From positions 1-64,000 of the forward strand of contig OZ252050.1 in assembly GCA_965247975.1 (NCBI GenBank): a DNA stretch of 64,000 nucleotides, in the 5' to 3' direction. Position 1 is the stretch's first letter; each line of letters begins with the position of its first letter. A program made the position numbers and the translations under genes. Positions 55,876-63,588 of the stretch are shown here, in pieces. This DNA comes from Taishania sp965247975. Its GTDB lineage: Bacteria; Bacteroidota; Bacteroidia; Flavobacteriales_D; Crocinitomicaceae. The notes beneath the pieces are model-generated. The model searched no databases, was not told the origin of the DNA, and was given only the letters and a program-made list of their open reading frames with translations.

Positions 55876-56756
55876 ATCCTAAATCACTACTAAAAGATGT
55901 TCGACTTCAGGAGGAATTGAATGATAAGGGTTTTGTGAAAATCCAAGTATTGAATGAGAACGAAATCCAGCAGCTTAGATCCTTTTATTCCGAAATCCAC
56001 CCAGATGGTGCTCCTGAAAAAGCAGATGGAATTCACATGACTACATGGTGCAAAGATTTGGAATACAAGTTAGCAGTGGCCAATCGTTTAGCAGAAATTT
56101 ACCGTGAGCCATGCGAAGCAATTTTTGAAAATTACAGAACCCTCAACAATGTTTTCATCGTCAAAGATTCCGGGGAAACACCGTTTAAAGTGCATCAAGA
56201 CTGGAATGTGGTGGATGAAAAAGAAAACTTCGCTATTAATGTTTGGATTCCTTTGTACGATATCACAAAAAACGAAGGTGGTCTTTGGGTTGTTGAAGGA
56301 AGTCATAAAATCAACCGACATGTGCGCGGTTCAGCTTATCTGTTCCCAAACTATACGCCCTTCAACAATGAATTGGAAAAAGCAGCAACATCGGTGAATT
56401 TAAAAGCAGGTGAAGCCATAGTTTTTTATGTCAACATCATTCACGGTTCTCCCCCAAATCATGGAGAAACAGAACGAATTGCAACCTGTTTTTCTGTCAT
56501 ACCTAAGGACGCACCATTGACGATTTACTTTCAAAAAAATGCAGGTGCACCCTTAGAAATGCACTCGCCGAAAGATGATTTCATGTATTATTATTCCAAT
56601 TTGCGTAAAGAATCGTTTGAGCGCGGGCCAACTGAAAAACCAGTTCAAATCTTAGAAAGTCATATAAACGAACCTGTGCAGCGTGCCGAACTTAATTTTG
56701 TTTTGCCCGTGCAAAAGAAAAGTTCAACTTTTTGGAAGCGACTGTTTCGGTCTTGA
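55872..56756 (+). CDS. Phytanoyl-CoA dioxygenase (PhyH) family oxygenase 1
   Basis: A 294-residue Fe(II)/2-oxoglutarate oxygenase. The iron ligands are probably HxD in FKVHQDWNVVDE and the distal His in NIIHGSPPNHGETERIA, with the Arg for 2-oxoglutarate just after. The C-terminus STFWKRLFRS is a short aromatic/basic tail. The substrate is unknown; PhyH enzymes hydroxylate small molecules, lipids or sugars. It ends base-to-base against the convergent 2OG oxygenase gene. Confidence 0.83.
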   Translation: MNPKSLLKDVRLQEELNDKGFVKIQVLNENEIQQLRSFYSEIHPDGAPEKADGIHMTTWCKDLEYKLAVANRLAEIYREPCEAIFENYRTLNNVFIVKDSGETPFKVHQDWNVVDEKENFAINVWIPLYDITKNEGGLWVVEGSHKINRHVRGSAYLFPNYTPFNNELEKAATSVNLKAGEAIVFYVNIIHGSPPNHGETERIATCFSVIPKDAPLTIYFQKNAGAPLEMHSPKDDFMYYYSNLRKESFERGPTEKPVQILESHINEPVQRAELNFVLPVQKKSSTFWKRLFRS

Positions 56757-56764
56757 TTAAGACC
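56749..56764. terminator. Hairpin spanning two convergent stop codons
   Basis: GGTCTT-GATT-AAGACC forms a six-base stem with a 4-base loop that contains parts of both stop codons. It has no T run, so termination strength is doubtful. Confidence 0.3.
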
Positions 56765-57656
56765 AAGTATACAACTTTGTATTGTCTTTTGACAGTGACA
56801 CAAATCCGCCACATGTCAACCTGCGCGTATGCTCCACCAGTTCCACTTTATGCCAAATTCGCCCTCCTGAAAACACAATCATGTCCCCGGGTCCTGGATC
56901 CAAGTATTGACGTCTCACTTGCTTCTGGTTTTCGAGATCGTACAATTTACCATCCTTACCTTTTAGCACTGTATCACCTTTCATGCGAATCTCAGCCTCA
57001 GTCCACAACACGTCATACAAGGTCAATTCACCCCCTTTTTTGGGTTTATCGATCATCACGAAATAACTCATTTGATTTACTACGGTAGAAATTTCATTCA
57101 TGTGAGTGTAAAAAGTCGGGAACTCTTTGTGAAATAAATTTCCACAATGTGCCTTAAAGTAACCTTCTCCAGGGATCAAATGTTTCAAGCCAGCAGTACT
57201 GTATTTTCCAATGTTGTTAATTCCGATTGGCGCTTCGACCGCACGTCCGCTGGATATTTTTGCAAGTACTCCTTGAACTATTCCTGCAAAATCAACACCA
57301 AATTGAGTTGGGAAATCCTTCCAGATTTGCTCGTATTCAAGGAAATATTTTTTCAATTCTTCCTGCGCGCCTTCACTGGTCTGATCAATTTTCGAAAAAG
57401 GAACTGGAAAAAAAACCATTCCTGTATCGCTTTGATACTTTGTTTCAGGTCCTAATTTATCATGTGCTTCAATGATCTTATCTAATTGTTCTTTGTTCAA
57501 CACATTGCGAATAATGAAGCCATCCAATGTTTCATTTTGAAGTCGATCAATTCCGTCTGCATACGCCGACAAATCTGATGCATCAACATCTGCAATACGG
57601 TAAACGGGTTCGGTTATTGTTGCTTCTTTTTTCCCAAATAATTTTTTCAAAAACAT
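56757..57656 (-). CDS. Fe/2-oxoglutarate oxygenase-like protein with an HxG iron motif
   Basis: A 299-residue prolyl-hydroxylase-like double-stranded beta-helix protein. The region that normally carries HxD reads GYFKAHCGN, so the carboxylate ligand is replaced by Gly. The distal site IWHKVELVEHTRRLTCGGFV keeps the His and the 2OG-binding Arg. HxG/HxA is the ligand pattern of Fe/2OG radical halogenases (SyrB2, WelO5, BesD); it can also mark a degenerate enzyme. The N-terminus MFLKKLFGKK is aromatic/basic. It lies 4 bases after the ABC ATPase gene. Confidence 0.75.
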   Translation of the reverse strand: MFLKKLFGKKEATITEPVYRIADVDASDLSAYADGIDRLQNETLDGFIIRNVLNKEQLDKIIEAHDKLGPETKYQSDTGMVFFPVPFSKIDQTSEGAQEELKKYFLEYEQIWKDFPTQFGVDFAGIVQGVLAKISSGRAVEAPIGINNIGKYSTAGLKHLIPGEGYFKAHCGNLFHKEFPTFYTHMNEISTVVNQMSYFVMIDKPKKGGELTLYDVLWTEAEIRMKGDTVLKGKDGKLYDLENQKQVRRQYLDPGPGDMIVFSGGRIWHKVELVEHTRRLTCGGFVSLSKDNTKLYTWS

Positions 57657-57660
57657 AATT

Positions 57661-58872
57661 TCAATTCGTAAGATGATTTACAACCCAATTCAATTTTGGG
57701 CAAACTACACTTCCCATTCCTCTTGTTTCTACCAACGCATTGTTAGGTGAAATTCTGAGTTTAGCAAAAATACCAATTTCCTTTACAAGTTCACGATTAG
57801 CCCCCATAAATAGTCCGATTCGATAAACGCCTGACATCAAAAGATTCGCAGGAATGCTCACGTCAACTAAGTACTTTCCAGAAATAAAGTCTTCAACTTG
57901 ATAGTCGTTTCGGAAGCCATACGAATCAAAAAATACATTCACTCCATTCATGTTTACTACGAATACAGCGATTTCGAAAGATCCTTGGTCGATTAGTTTG
58001 GTGCAATGAAAACGAATGGTGAAATCTGAGGAAGATGTCAATTTTTCATCCTTTTCTGATTTTATTAATTCTATATGATCAATGTGAAATTGATCAATTT
58101 TGAAAGGTAATTCTTGCAACATGGAAAACTCCTCCTCCTTATCAGGTGGCAACATCCCAGAACGAACAAGTGCTCCCGCATTGCTGTCGATTAATTCATA
58201 ATAGTGATTCACCACATCCAGTGAAATTCCTTCGAAGATGATTTGTCCATCCTCCAATAAAAGGCAACGATCGCAATGTTCTACAATCAATTCTAAATGA
58301 TGGCTTGCCAAAATGATTGCCGTTCCTCGCGCTTTCAATTCCCTCAATTTAGAATAACATTTCCGCTTAAAATCTGTATCGCCGACAGCAATTACCTCAT
58401 CCAATAATAAAATGGAAATCTTTGAATGAAAAGCAATAGAAAACGCAAGTCGCAAGTACATTCCGCTCGAATAATGCTTAACTGGCATGTGCATAAACTC
58501 CTGCAAACCAGAAAATTCAACAATTTGATTGTATATTTCTTTGATTTCACTTTTCGAATAACCATGCAATAAGGCACTCAAATAAATGTTTTCTTCGCCC
58601 GATAAATCCGCATGAAATCCCGTACCTATTTCAATAATTGAAGTAAGTTCTCCTTCGTAAGAAATTTCTCCAGAAGTTGGCGAAGTGATTTGACTAAGCA
58701 CTTTCAGAAGTGTGCTTTTTCCCGCGCCATTTCGACCGATAAGTCCAAGAATTTCTCCCTTTTTCAAATCGAAGGAGAGATTATCGAGTGCTAACAAATC
58801 TTTGCCATTTTTTTTAAATGACTTTGTCAATGCATTGACTGATAAAATTACTTGGTTGTTTTCCACTCCCAT
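57661..58872 (-). CDS. Polysaccharide ABC transporter ATP-binding protein (Wzt/TagH-like)
   Basis: A 403-residue ATPase. Walker A is GRNGAGKST, the signature HYSSGMYLRLAFSIAF, Walker B ISILLLDEVIAVGD, and the H-loop His in LASHHLEL. Residues about 240-403 form a Wzt-type C-terminal beta-sandwich that in relatives recognises the glycan end. The family works with a Wzm-type permease to export lipid-linked glycans. No permease gene is seen in this window. A strong predicted promoter with a palindrome lies directly upstream. Confidence 0.9.
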   Translation of the reverse strand: MGVENNQVILSVNALTKSFKKNGKDLLALDNLSFDLKKGEILGLIGRNGAGKSTLLKVLSQITSPTSGEISYEGELTSIIEIGTGFHADLSGEENIYLSALLHGYSKSEIKEIYNQIVEFSGLQEFMHMPVKHYSSGMYLRLAFSIAFHSKISILLLDEVIAVGDTDFKRKCYSKLRELKARGTAIILASHHLELIVEHCDRCLLLEDGQIIFEGISLDVVNHYYELIDSNAGALVRSGMLPPDKEEEFSMLQELPFKIDQFHIDHIELIKSEKDEKLTSSSDFTIRFHCTKLIDQGSFEIAVFVVNMNGVNVFFDSYGFRNDYQVEDFISGKYLVDVSIPANLLMSGVYRIGLFMGANRELVKEIGIFAKLRISPNNALVETRGMGSVVCPKLNWVVNHLTN

Positions 58873-58944
58873 TTTTTTATTTCAGTTGGTGTTTTTTTCA
58901 TCGCAACGCTATACTGTTCAACAATTAAATCAATAGATGTCGGT

Positions 58945-58974
58945 CAAAGTTAAATTATTTGAACAGACACCCAA
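58945..58974 (-). promoter_or_regulatory. Predicted promoter of the ABC ATPase gene
   Basis: On the minus strand TTG (58974-58972), a 19-base spacer and TAACTTTG (58952-58945) fit the Bacteroidota consensus exactly. The predicted leader is about 65 bases. Confidence 0.5.
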
Positions 58975-58985
58975 GGAGCTCCTTG
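58972..58985. other. 14-bp perfect palindrome over the -33 box
   Basis: CAAGGAGCTCCTTG is a perfect palindrome whose last three minus-strand bases are the -33 TTG of the promoter. It could be an operator. On the plus strand it is followed by a T run, so it could alternatively be a plus-strand terminator, though no plus-strand gene ends here. Confidence 0.45.
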
Positions 58986-58999
58986 ATTTTTTTCAAGTA

Positions 59000-60229
59000 C
59001 TATTCAATGATTCCTGCGGCGACGGTAGCATTCGTGGTGGAATCAATCACAATAAAACTACCCATTTCTTTATTGAATGCATAGGGATCAAAGGTTAATT
59101 GTTGCTTTAATCTCAACGTAATTTTCGCAATATCATTCATGTGGAGTCCTTCTACATTTGTAAGTTCTTGCATGGACTCTATGTCAACCACGTTGAGAAT
59201 TTGAAAACGTTCAATCGTATATTCTCCTGAAATGTGCTGAATGAATAATTTTCTTTCAGAGGAAAATGAATCGTTGCTTAACCAACAAATTGTACCTGAA
59301 AGTTCATGGCCATACCTCGGTGGTATGGCTCCTGAAATCAACAGTTCTCCTCGTTTTAAGGTGTCTGTTTCTAATTTGATTGTCCCTGAAGCATTTTGGT
59401 GTAATCGTTCAACTTGAAGAGAGCCTATCAATCGTTCTGAAACGAATATTGGCTTTTCCAAAGGAAAGGTTTGAAGATTCCTATCACGATTCAATTCGCC
59501 TTGAATCATTTTCACGCCGTAATAAAAACTTCCGTCCTTTTCACCTAACCTGCATTGAACAAGGCATCTAACATTTGATTCTGAATCGATTTCATTCGCT
59601 GGTAAGCGTTCTAAAATATGCAAGAGTGAATCTTCTGTGTACCAACTCATTTCTTTAGATTTCTCCACGACGTTCTCCCCTGTTAGCGCAGAAATGGGTA
59701 CAAAAACACCATTTTTTAGGTTAAGCAATTTTGAAAACGATTGAAATTCTTCAACAATTTCCTTGTAGGCTAATTCATCCCAGTGCAGCAGATCCATTTT
59801 ATTGACGCAAACGATAACATGTTGTATTCTCAATAATCCAGCAATGAACGCATGTCGTTTGGTTTGTTCTGTGATTCCAACTGTGGCGTCAATGAGTATA
59901 ATCACCGCATCAGCAGTTGAAGCGCCCGTGATCATATTTCTCGTAAATTCAAAGTGACCGGGTGTATCTGCAAGAATGAATTTCCGTTTTGGGGTAGAAA
60001 AATAGCGATAGGCTACATCAATCGTAATACCTTGCTCCACCTCTTCGCGAAGTCCATCAGTAAAAAGCGACAAATCCAAAAAGGACTTTCCTTTTCGTAC
60101 ACTAACTCTTTCCGCAGCAGAAAGTTGATCCTCAAAAATGGATTTTGAATCGTAGAGTAAACGACCAATGAGTGTGCTTTTTCCATTGTCAACACTACCA
60201 GCGGTTGCTATGCGTAGGATTCCTTCCAT
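59000..60229 (-). CDS. cysN: Sulfate adenylyltransferase subunit 1 (GTPase)
   Basis: A 409-residue EF-Tu-like GTPase. GSVDNGKST (G1), DTPGH (G3) and VNKMD (G4) are intact. It activates CysD for APS synthesis from sulfate and ATP. There is no fused CysC domain, which is a separate gene here. The TAATG overlap with cysD indicates coupled translation. It is the last gene of the PhyH-PhyH-methyltransferase-cysC-cysD-cysN operon. Confidence 0.93.
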   Translation of the reverse strand: MEGILRIATAGSVDNGKSTLIGRLLYDSKSIFEDQLSAAERVSVRKGKSFLDLSLFTDGLREEVEQGITIDVAYRYFSTPKRKFILADTPGHFEFTRNMITGASTADAVIILIDATVGITEQTKRHAFIAGLLRIQHVIVCVNKMDLLHWDELAYKEIVEEFQSFSKLLNLKNGVFVPISALTGENVVEKSKEMSWYTEDSLLHILERLPANEIDSESNVRCLVQCRLGEKDGSFYYGVKMIQGELNRDRNLQTFPLEKPIFVSERLIGSLQVERLHQNASGTIKLETDTLKRGELLISGAIPPRYGHELSGTICWLSNDSFSSERKLFIQHISGEYTIERFQILNVVDIESMQELTNVEGLHMNDIAKITLRLKQQLTFDPYAFNKEMGSFIVIDSTTNATVAAGIIE

Positions 60230-61134
60230 TAAAAATAACCTTTTCGTTTTCTGTCCTCCATGGATGATTCCGAGCGTTTATCATCAGCACGATTTCCGCG
60301 TTCTGTTTGTCGCATGGCAAGCACTTCGGCTACAATCTTATCAATGGTGTCGGCTTCAGACTCAATTCCTCCTGTGATGGTAATGTCTCCTAACGTTCTG
60401 AACCGTACTTTTTTTCTCACGACTGTTTCATTGCATTGCAAGGTAATAAATTCCGAATATGGAATCCAGGCATTGTTGCGGTAAATTACCTCTCGATCGT
60501 GAGCAAAATAAAGGGAAGGAAGTTCAATTTTCTCCCGTTTTATGTAAGCCCAAATATCTGCCTCCGTCCAATTACTGATTGGAAACACGCGAAAATGTTC
60601 CCCTTTGTGATGATGTGCGTTGAATAAATTCCACAGTTCGGGTCGTTGATGTCTAGGATTCCATAATCCCAATTGATCTCGATGTGAAAAAAACCGTTCT
60701 TTGGCGCGTGATTTTTCTTCGTCTCGGCGCGCACCTCCCATTGCGCAGTCAATTTTGTATTCGTTTAGTGTATCCAAAAGCGTCTGGATTTGCAGTTCAT
60801 TGCGCGAAGCGTCTTCACCCGTTTCATCCTCCACTCTTCCTTTATCGATGGATTCTTGCACTGATCCAATGATCAAATCAATCTTTAAGCGTTCAACAAG
60901 TTGATCACGAAATTCAATGGTTTCTGGGAAATTGTGCCCTGTATCAATATGTAAAAGTGCAAAGGGTATAGGGAACGGATAAAAAGCTTTGCGAGCCAAA
61001 TGAGTCAATGTAATCGAATCCTTTCCGCCAGAAAATAGAATAACAGGTCGTTTAAACGTTGAGAAAACTTCGCGAATTACAAAAATTGCCTCCGCTTCCA
61101 ATTCATCAAGATAACTCTTTCCTTTGTCCGACAT
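60229..61134 (-). CDS. cysD: Sulfate adenylyltransferase subunit 2
   Basis: A 301-residue PP-loop ATPase (LFSGGKDSITL) with the CysD segments HIDTGHNFPET, GGARRDEEKSRAKE and NWTEADIWAYI. It makes APS together with CysN. An ATG 33 bases further upstream (61167) would overlap cysC by 34 bases; the TGATG junction at 61134 and the usual 300-302 residue length favour the shorter form. Confidence 0.94.
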   Translation of the reverse strand: MSDKGKSYLDELEAEAIFVIREVFSTFKRPVILFSGGKDSITLTHLARKAFYPFPIPFALLHIDTGHNFPETIEFRDQLVERLKIDLIIGSVQESIDKGRVEDETGEDASRNELQIQTLLDTLNEYKIDCAMGGARRDEEKSRAKERFFSHRDQLGLWNPRHQRPELWNLFNAHHHKGEHFRVFPISNWTEADIWAYIKREKIELPSLYFAHDREVIYRNNAWIPYSEFITLQCNETVVRKKVRFRTLGDITITGGIESEADTIDKIVAEVLAMRQTERGNRADDKRSESSMEDRKRKGYF

Positions 61135-61727
61135 CAAAGCGCAATTTTTGGTTGAATGACTTTCCAAATCTTATCAACGGCTTCGTTTACAGACTCCGTC
61201 TCTGTTTGAATTTCAATATCCGCATTTTTTGGTGCCTCATACGGTGAGGAAATACCTGTGAAATCAGCAATTTCACCAGCTCTCACTTTTTTATACAGTC
61301 CTTTTGGATCTCTTTCTTCACAGATTTCCAAGGAGGTATTGACATAGACTTCCAAGAAATAATCCGCTCCAATCGTCTGTTTGGCCGTCGCTCGATCTTC
61401 TTCGAATGGAGAAATGAAAGACGTGATGACAACCGTTCCTGCATCTACGAAAAGTTTCGCAATTTCCCCAGCGCGACGGATGTTTTCCTTTCGATCCTCG
61501 TCCGAAAAATTCAAGTCACTGCAAATTCCATTGCGCATGTTGTCGCCATCGAGAATGTATGTATGAATCCGCTCCGAAAGCAATTTTTGTTCGAGCGCGT
61601 CCGCAATGGTCGATTTTCCAGCGCCCGATAATCCCGTGAACCAGATGGCGAGCGGCTTGTGACCATTCGCACTCATCCGATCGTTCATCGTTGCCTTAAA
61701 CAGCTGGGGTTGGACGTTTTCTGTCAT
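61134..61727 (-). CDS. cysC: Adenylylsulfate kinase
   Basis: A 197-residue APS kinase that makes PAPS. Walker A is TGLSGAGKST, followed by DGDNMRNGICSDLNFS, which binds APS, and RDPKGLYKK with TGISSPYEAP. The open frame runs back to 61898, but that extension overlaps the methyltransferase gene and has no family similarity; MTENVQ at 61727 is preferred. No PAPS reductase gene (cysH) or sulfite reductase gene is nearby, so the PAPS is probably for the sulfotransferase at 51157. Confidence 0.93.
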   Translation of the reverse strand: MTENVQPQLFKATMNDRMSANGHKPLAIWFTGLSGAGKSTIADALEQKLLSERIHTYILDGDNMRNGICSDLNFSDEDRKENIRRAGEIAKLFVDAGTVVITSFISPFEEDRATAKQTIGADYFLEVYVNTSLEICEERDPKGLYKKVRAGEIADFTGISSPYEAPKNADIEIQTETESVNEAVDKIWKVIQPKIAL

Positions 61728-61746
61728 GTGAACAAAGATAGTTTTC

Positions 61747-62718
61747 TTACAATTCTTCCTGTTTGCGGTTGTGCATTTGCATGTAAAACAAATTCTGCAA
61801 GAAATAGCGACTGTTTCCGTATTCGACAGCGTTCCACGGTTTGATGCAGGTAATTTCGAAGAAATCCACTGGGAAGACATATTCCTGCAAATTTTCAATC
61901 TTGTTGATTCCCGTCAGTTCTTGAAAATCGTTGGAAATGGTCAAATTCTCAAAATCTTCGAGCGGAAGATCAATCGTTTTCACGCTAGACAGAATGTAGC
62001 CTTTCTTGCGAACGAACTTTATTACTTCGTATAAATCAGCGATGTTGTAGCGATATGCATCGTTGATGTTTTTCACTTCGCGCTGAATGTCATTTTTCAA
62101 GGATTCAATCGCCGCTTCTTTGATGAACAAATCCTTGATGTACAATTTTCCGCCCGGTTTGAGCATTCCCCAAGCTGAATTGAGCACCTGTTCGTGGTTG
62201 GTGGCGTGTCCAAACGATTCTAGGAAATAAACAACGTCAAAACTATCCGATTCGTAGTACTGTTCGAGTTGATGGTAGTCGCCGTGCGTCACATTCACCT
62301 TTCCCTCCAAACCTTCGTCGGAAATGTATTTTTTGGCTTTTTCTACTTGATCTTCGGAAATCGTGATGGCCTCCACTTGAACTCCTGCGTTCTTCGCAAA
62401 ATAGCGCGCTGGACCGCACACACCGCAACCAGCATCCAACACCCGTTGACCTTTCTCAAAACCAATTGTTTCGATTTGATAATCGAGTAGTTTGGTGACA
62501 TCTGTTGTTCGAAATGCTTGAATGACCTCACCATAAACTTTCAGGAAATTGTCCGTTTGTGCGTTGTAAAATTCTCCAACTTCTTGTGCCGAATGATTTG
62601 TGTTTGATTCGCGCAATGATAGTTGTGGTTTTGTTCTTTTTCCTAAAAGCAAAATAATCAACGCAAAGCAAGACAATGCGAGAAAGACAATTAATACGAT
62701 AGCTACAGTTGATGTCAT
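61747..62718 (-). CDS. Membrane-anchored SAM-dependent methyltransferase
   Basis: A 323-residue class I methyltransferase. Residues about 5-27 are a transmembrane anchor. Motif I is VLDAGCGVCGPARYF, then AITISEDQVEKAKKY and YFLESFGHATNHEQVL, close to sterol/tocopherol-type and small-molecule methyltransferases. The membrane anchor suggests a lipid-linked acceptor. It lies between a PhyH gene (6 bases) and cysC (19 bases) in one operon. Confidence 0.85.
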   Translation of the reverse strand: MTSTVAIVLIVFLALSCFALIILLLGKRTKPQLSLRESNTNHSAQEVGEFYNAQTDNFLKVYGEVIQAFRTTDVTKLLDYQIETIGFEKGQRVLDAGCGVCGPARYFAKNAGVQVEAITISEDQVEKAKKYISDEGLEGKVNVTHGDYHQLEQYYESDSFDVVYFLESFGHATNHEQVLNSAWGMLKPGGKLYIKDLFIKEAAIESLKNDIQREVKNINDAYRYNIADLYEVIKFVRKKGYILSSVKTIDLPLEDFENLTISNDFQELTGINKIENLQEYVFPVDFFEITCIKPWNAVEYGNSRYFLQNLFYMQMHNRKQEEL

Positions 62719-62724
62719 TACTTC

Positions 62725-63588
62725 TTATTTTGAACTAAACACACGTTGAAAAAACCCTTTTTTCGGCTCTGCCTTAATCGCTGCTTTTCCAAGATACACG
62801 TTCTCAAATTCTTCCTTCGATAGAAACGCATTCGGATGGTGAAACGAGCGAAGCAATGTCAAGCCATTTGGTCCCGATTCGCGGTCATTTTCGAAAAAAA
62901 AGTTTGGGTGAGAAGCATATTCTTCCACCATGTCGCCATTTTGCTGATAATATTTCAATTCCGCTTCCTTTGGAACAACGCCCAAAACAAAGGCCAATCG
63001 AAGTTCGTTGGTTTGATTTTGCGGTGATGAATGCCACAGCGCGTGATCGTACAACACTGCTTCGCCAGCCTTCATGTTCAGTGACACCATGTGCTGAACC
63101 ACTTCGCTTGAAATTGGATACAAAACGGGCGGAACGTTTGGCCCGCGAAAGGTTTCCTGTTTGGAATGACTTCCAACTAAAATACGCATCGCACCATTGA
63201 CTTCGTTCACGTCAACCAACGGAATCCACAAATTGTAGGAACGAGCGAGTTTCTCATCCACTATATTCCAATCTTGGTGCAAGGGTAGCGTACCTTTTTC
63301 TCCAGGTGCTTTGGAAATAAATGCGCCTCCGAGCAATTCAATATTTTCAAAATGCGATTCAATTCGATAGGCTAAAATTGCCATGGCTTGATCGCTGAGT
63401 GCTTTTCGTTTCGCTTTGTCTTCCAAATGAGTGGTCGCATAAAATCCATCCGGCGTTGATGCGTGATTGTCCGAAAAAATGGTTTTTAGTGCTTGAATGT
63501 CTAATTCATTGAGCAGATCAAAGGTCGCGTAACCATCTGTGGCTAAGCGCTCTGTCAATTCTGTATCGTGAAAGCGGACTCTCTTCAT
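62725..63588 (-). CDS. Phytanoyl-CoA dioxygenase (PhyH) family oxygenase 2
   Basis: A 287-residue Fe/2OG oxygenase. Iron ligands are HxD in LPLHQDWNIVDE and His in YDHALWHSSPQNQTNELRLAF, the Arg of which binds 2OG. It is a clear paralogue of oxygenase 1 (VHQDWNVVDE). It ends with GFFQRVFSSK, the recurrent aromatic/basic tail. It overlaps the upstream PhyH gene by 4 bases. Confidence 0.85.
   Translation of the reverse strand: MKRVRFHDTELTERLATDGYATFDLLNELDIQALKTIFSDNHASTPDGFYATTHLEDKAKRKALSDQAMAILAYRIESHFENIELLGGAFISKAPGEKGTLPLHQDWNIVDEKLARSYNLWIPLVDVNEVNGAMRILVGSHSKQETFRGPNVPPVLYPISSEVVQHMVSLNMKAGEAVLYDHALWHSSPQNQTNELRLAFVLGVVPKEAELKYYQQNGDMVEEYASHPNFFFENDRESGPNGLTLLRSFHHPNAFLSKEEFENVYLGKAAIKAEPKKGFFQRVFSSK

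Noticed and set aside
61728..61898. N-terminal extension of adenylylsulfate kinase
   Set aside because: It overlaps the methyltransferase gene and lacks family similarity; the ATG at 61727 gives the usual length.
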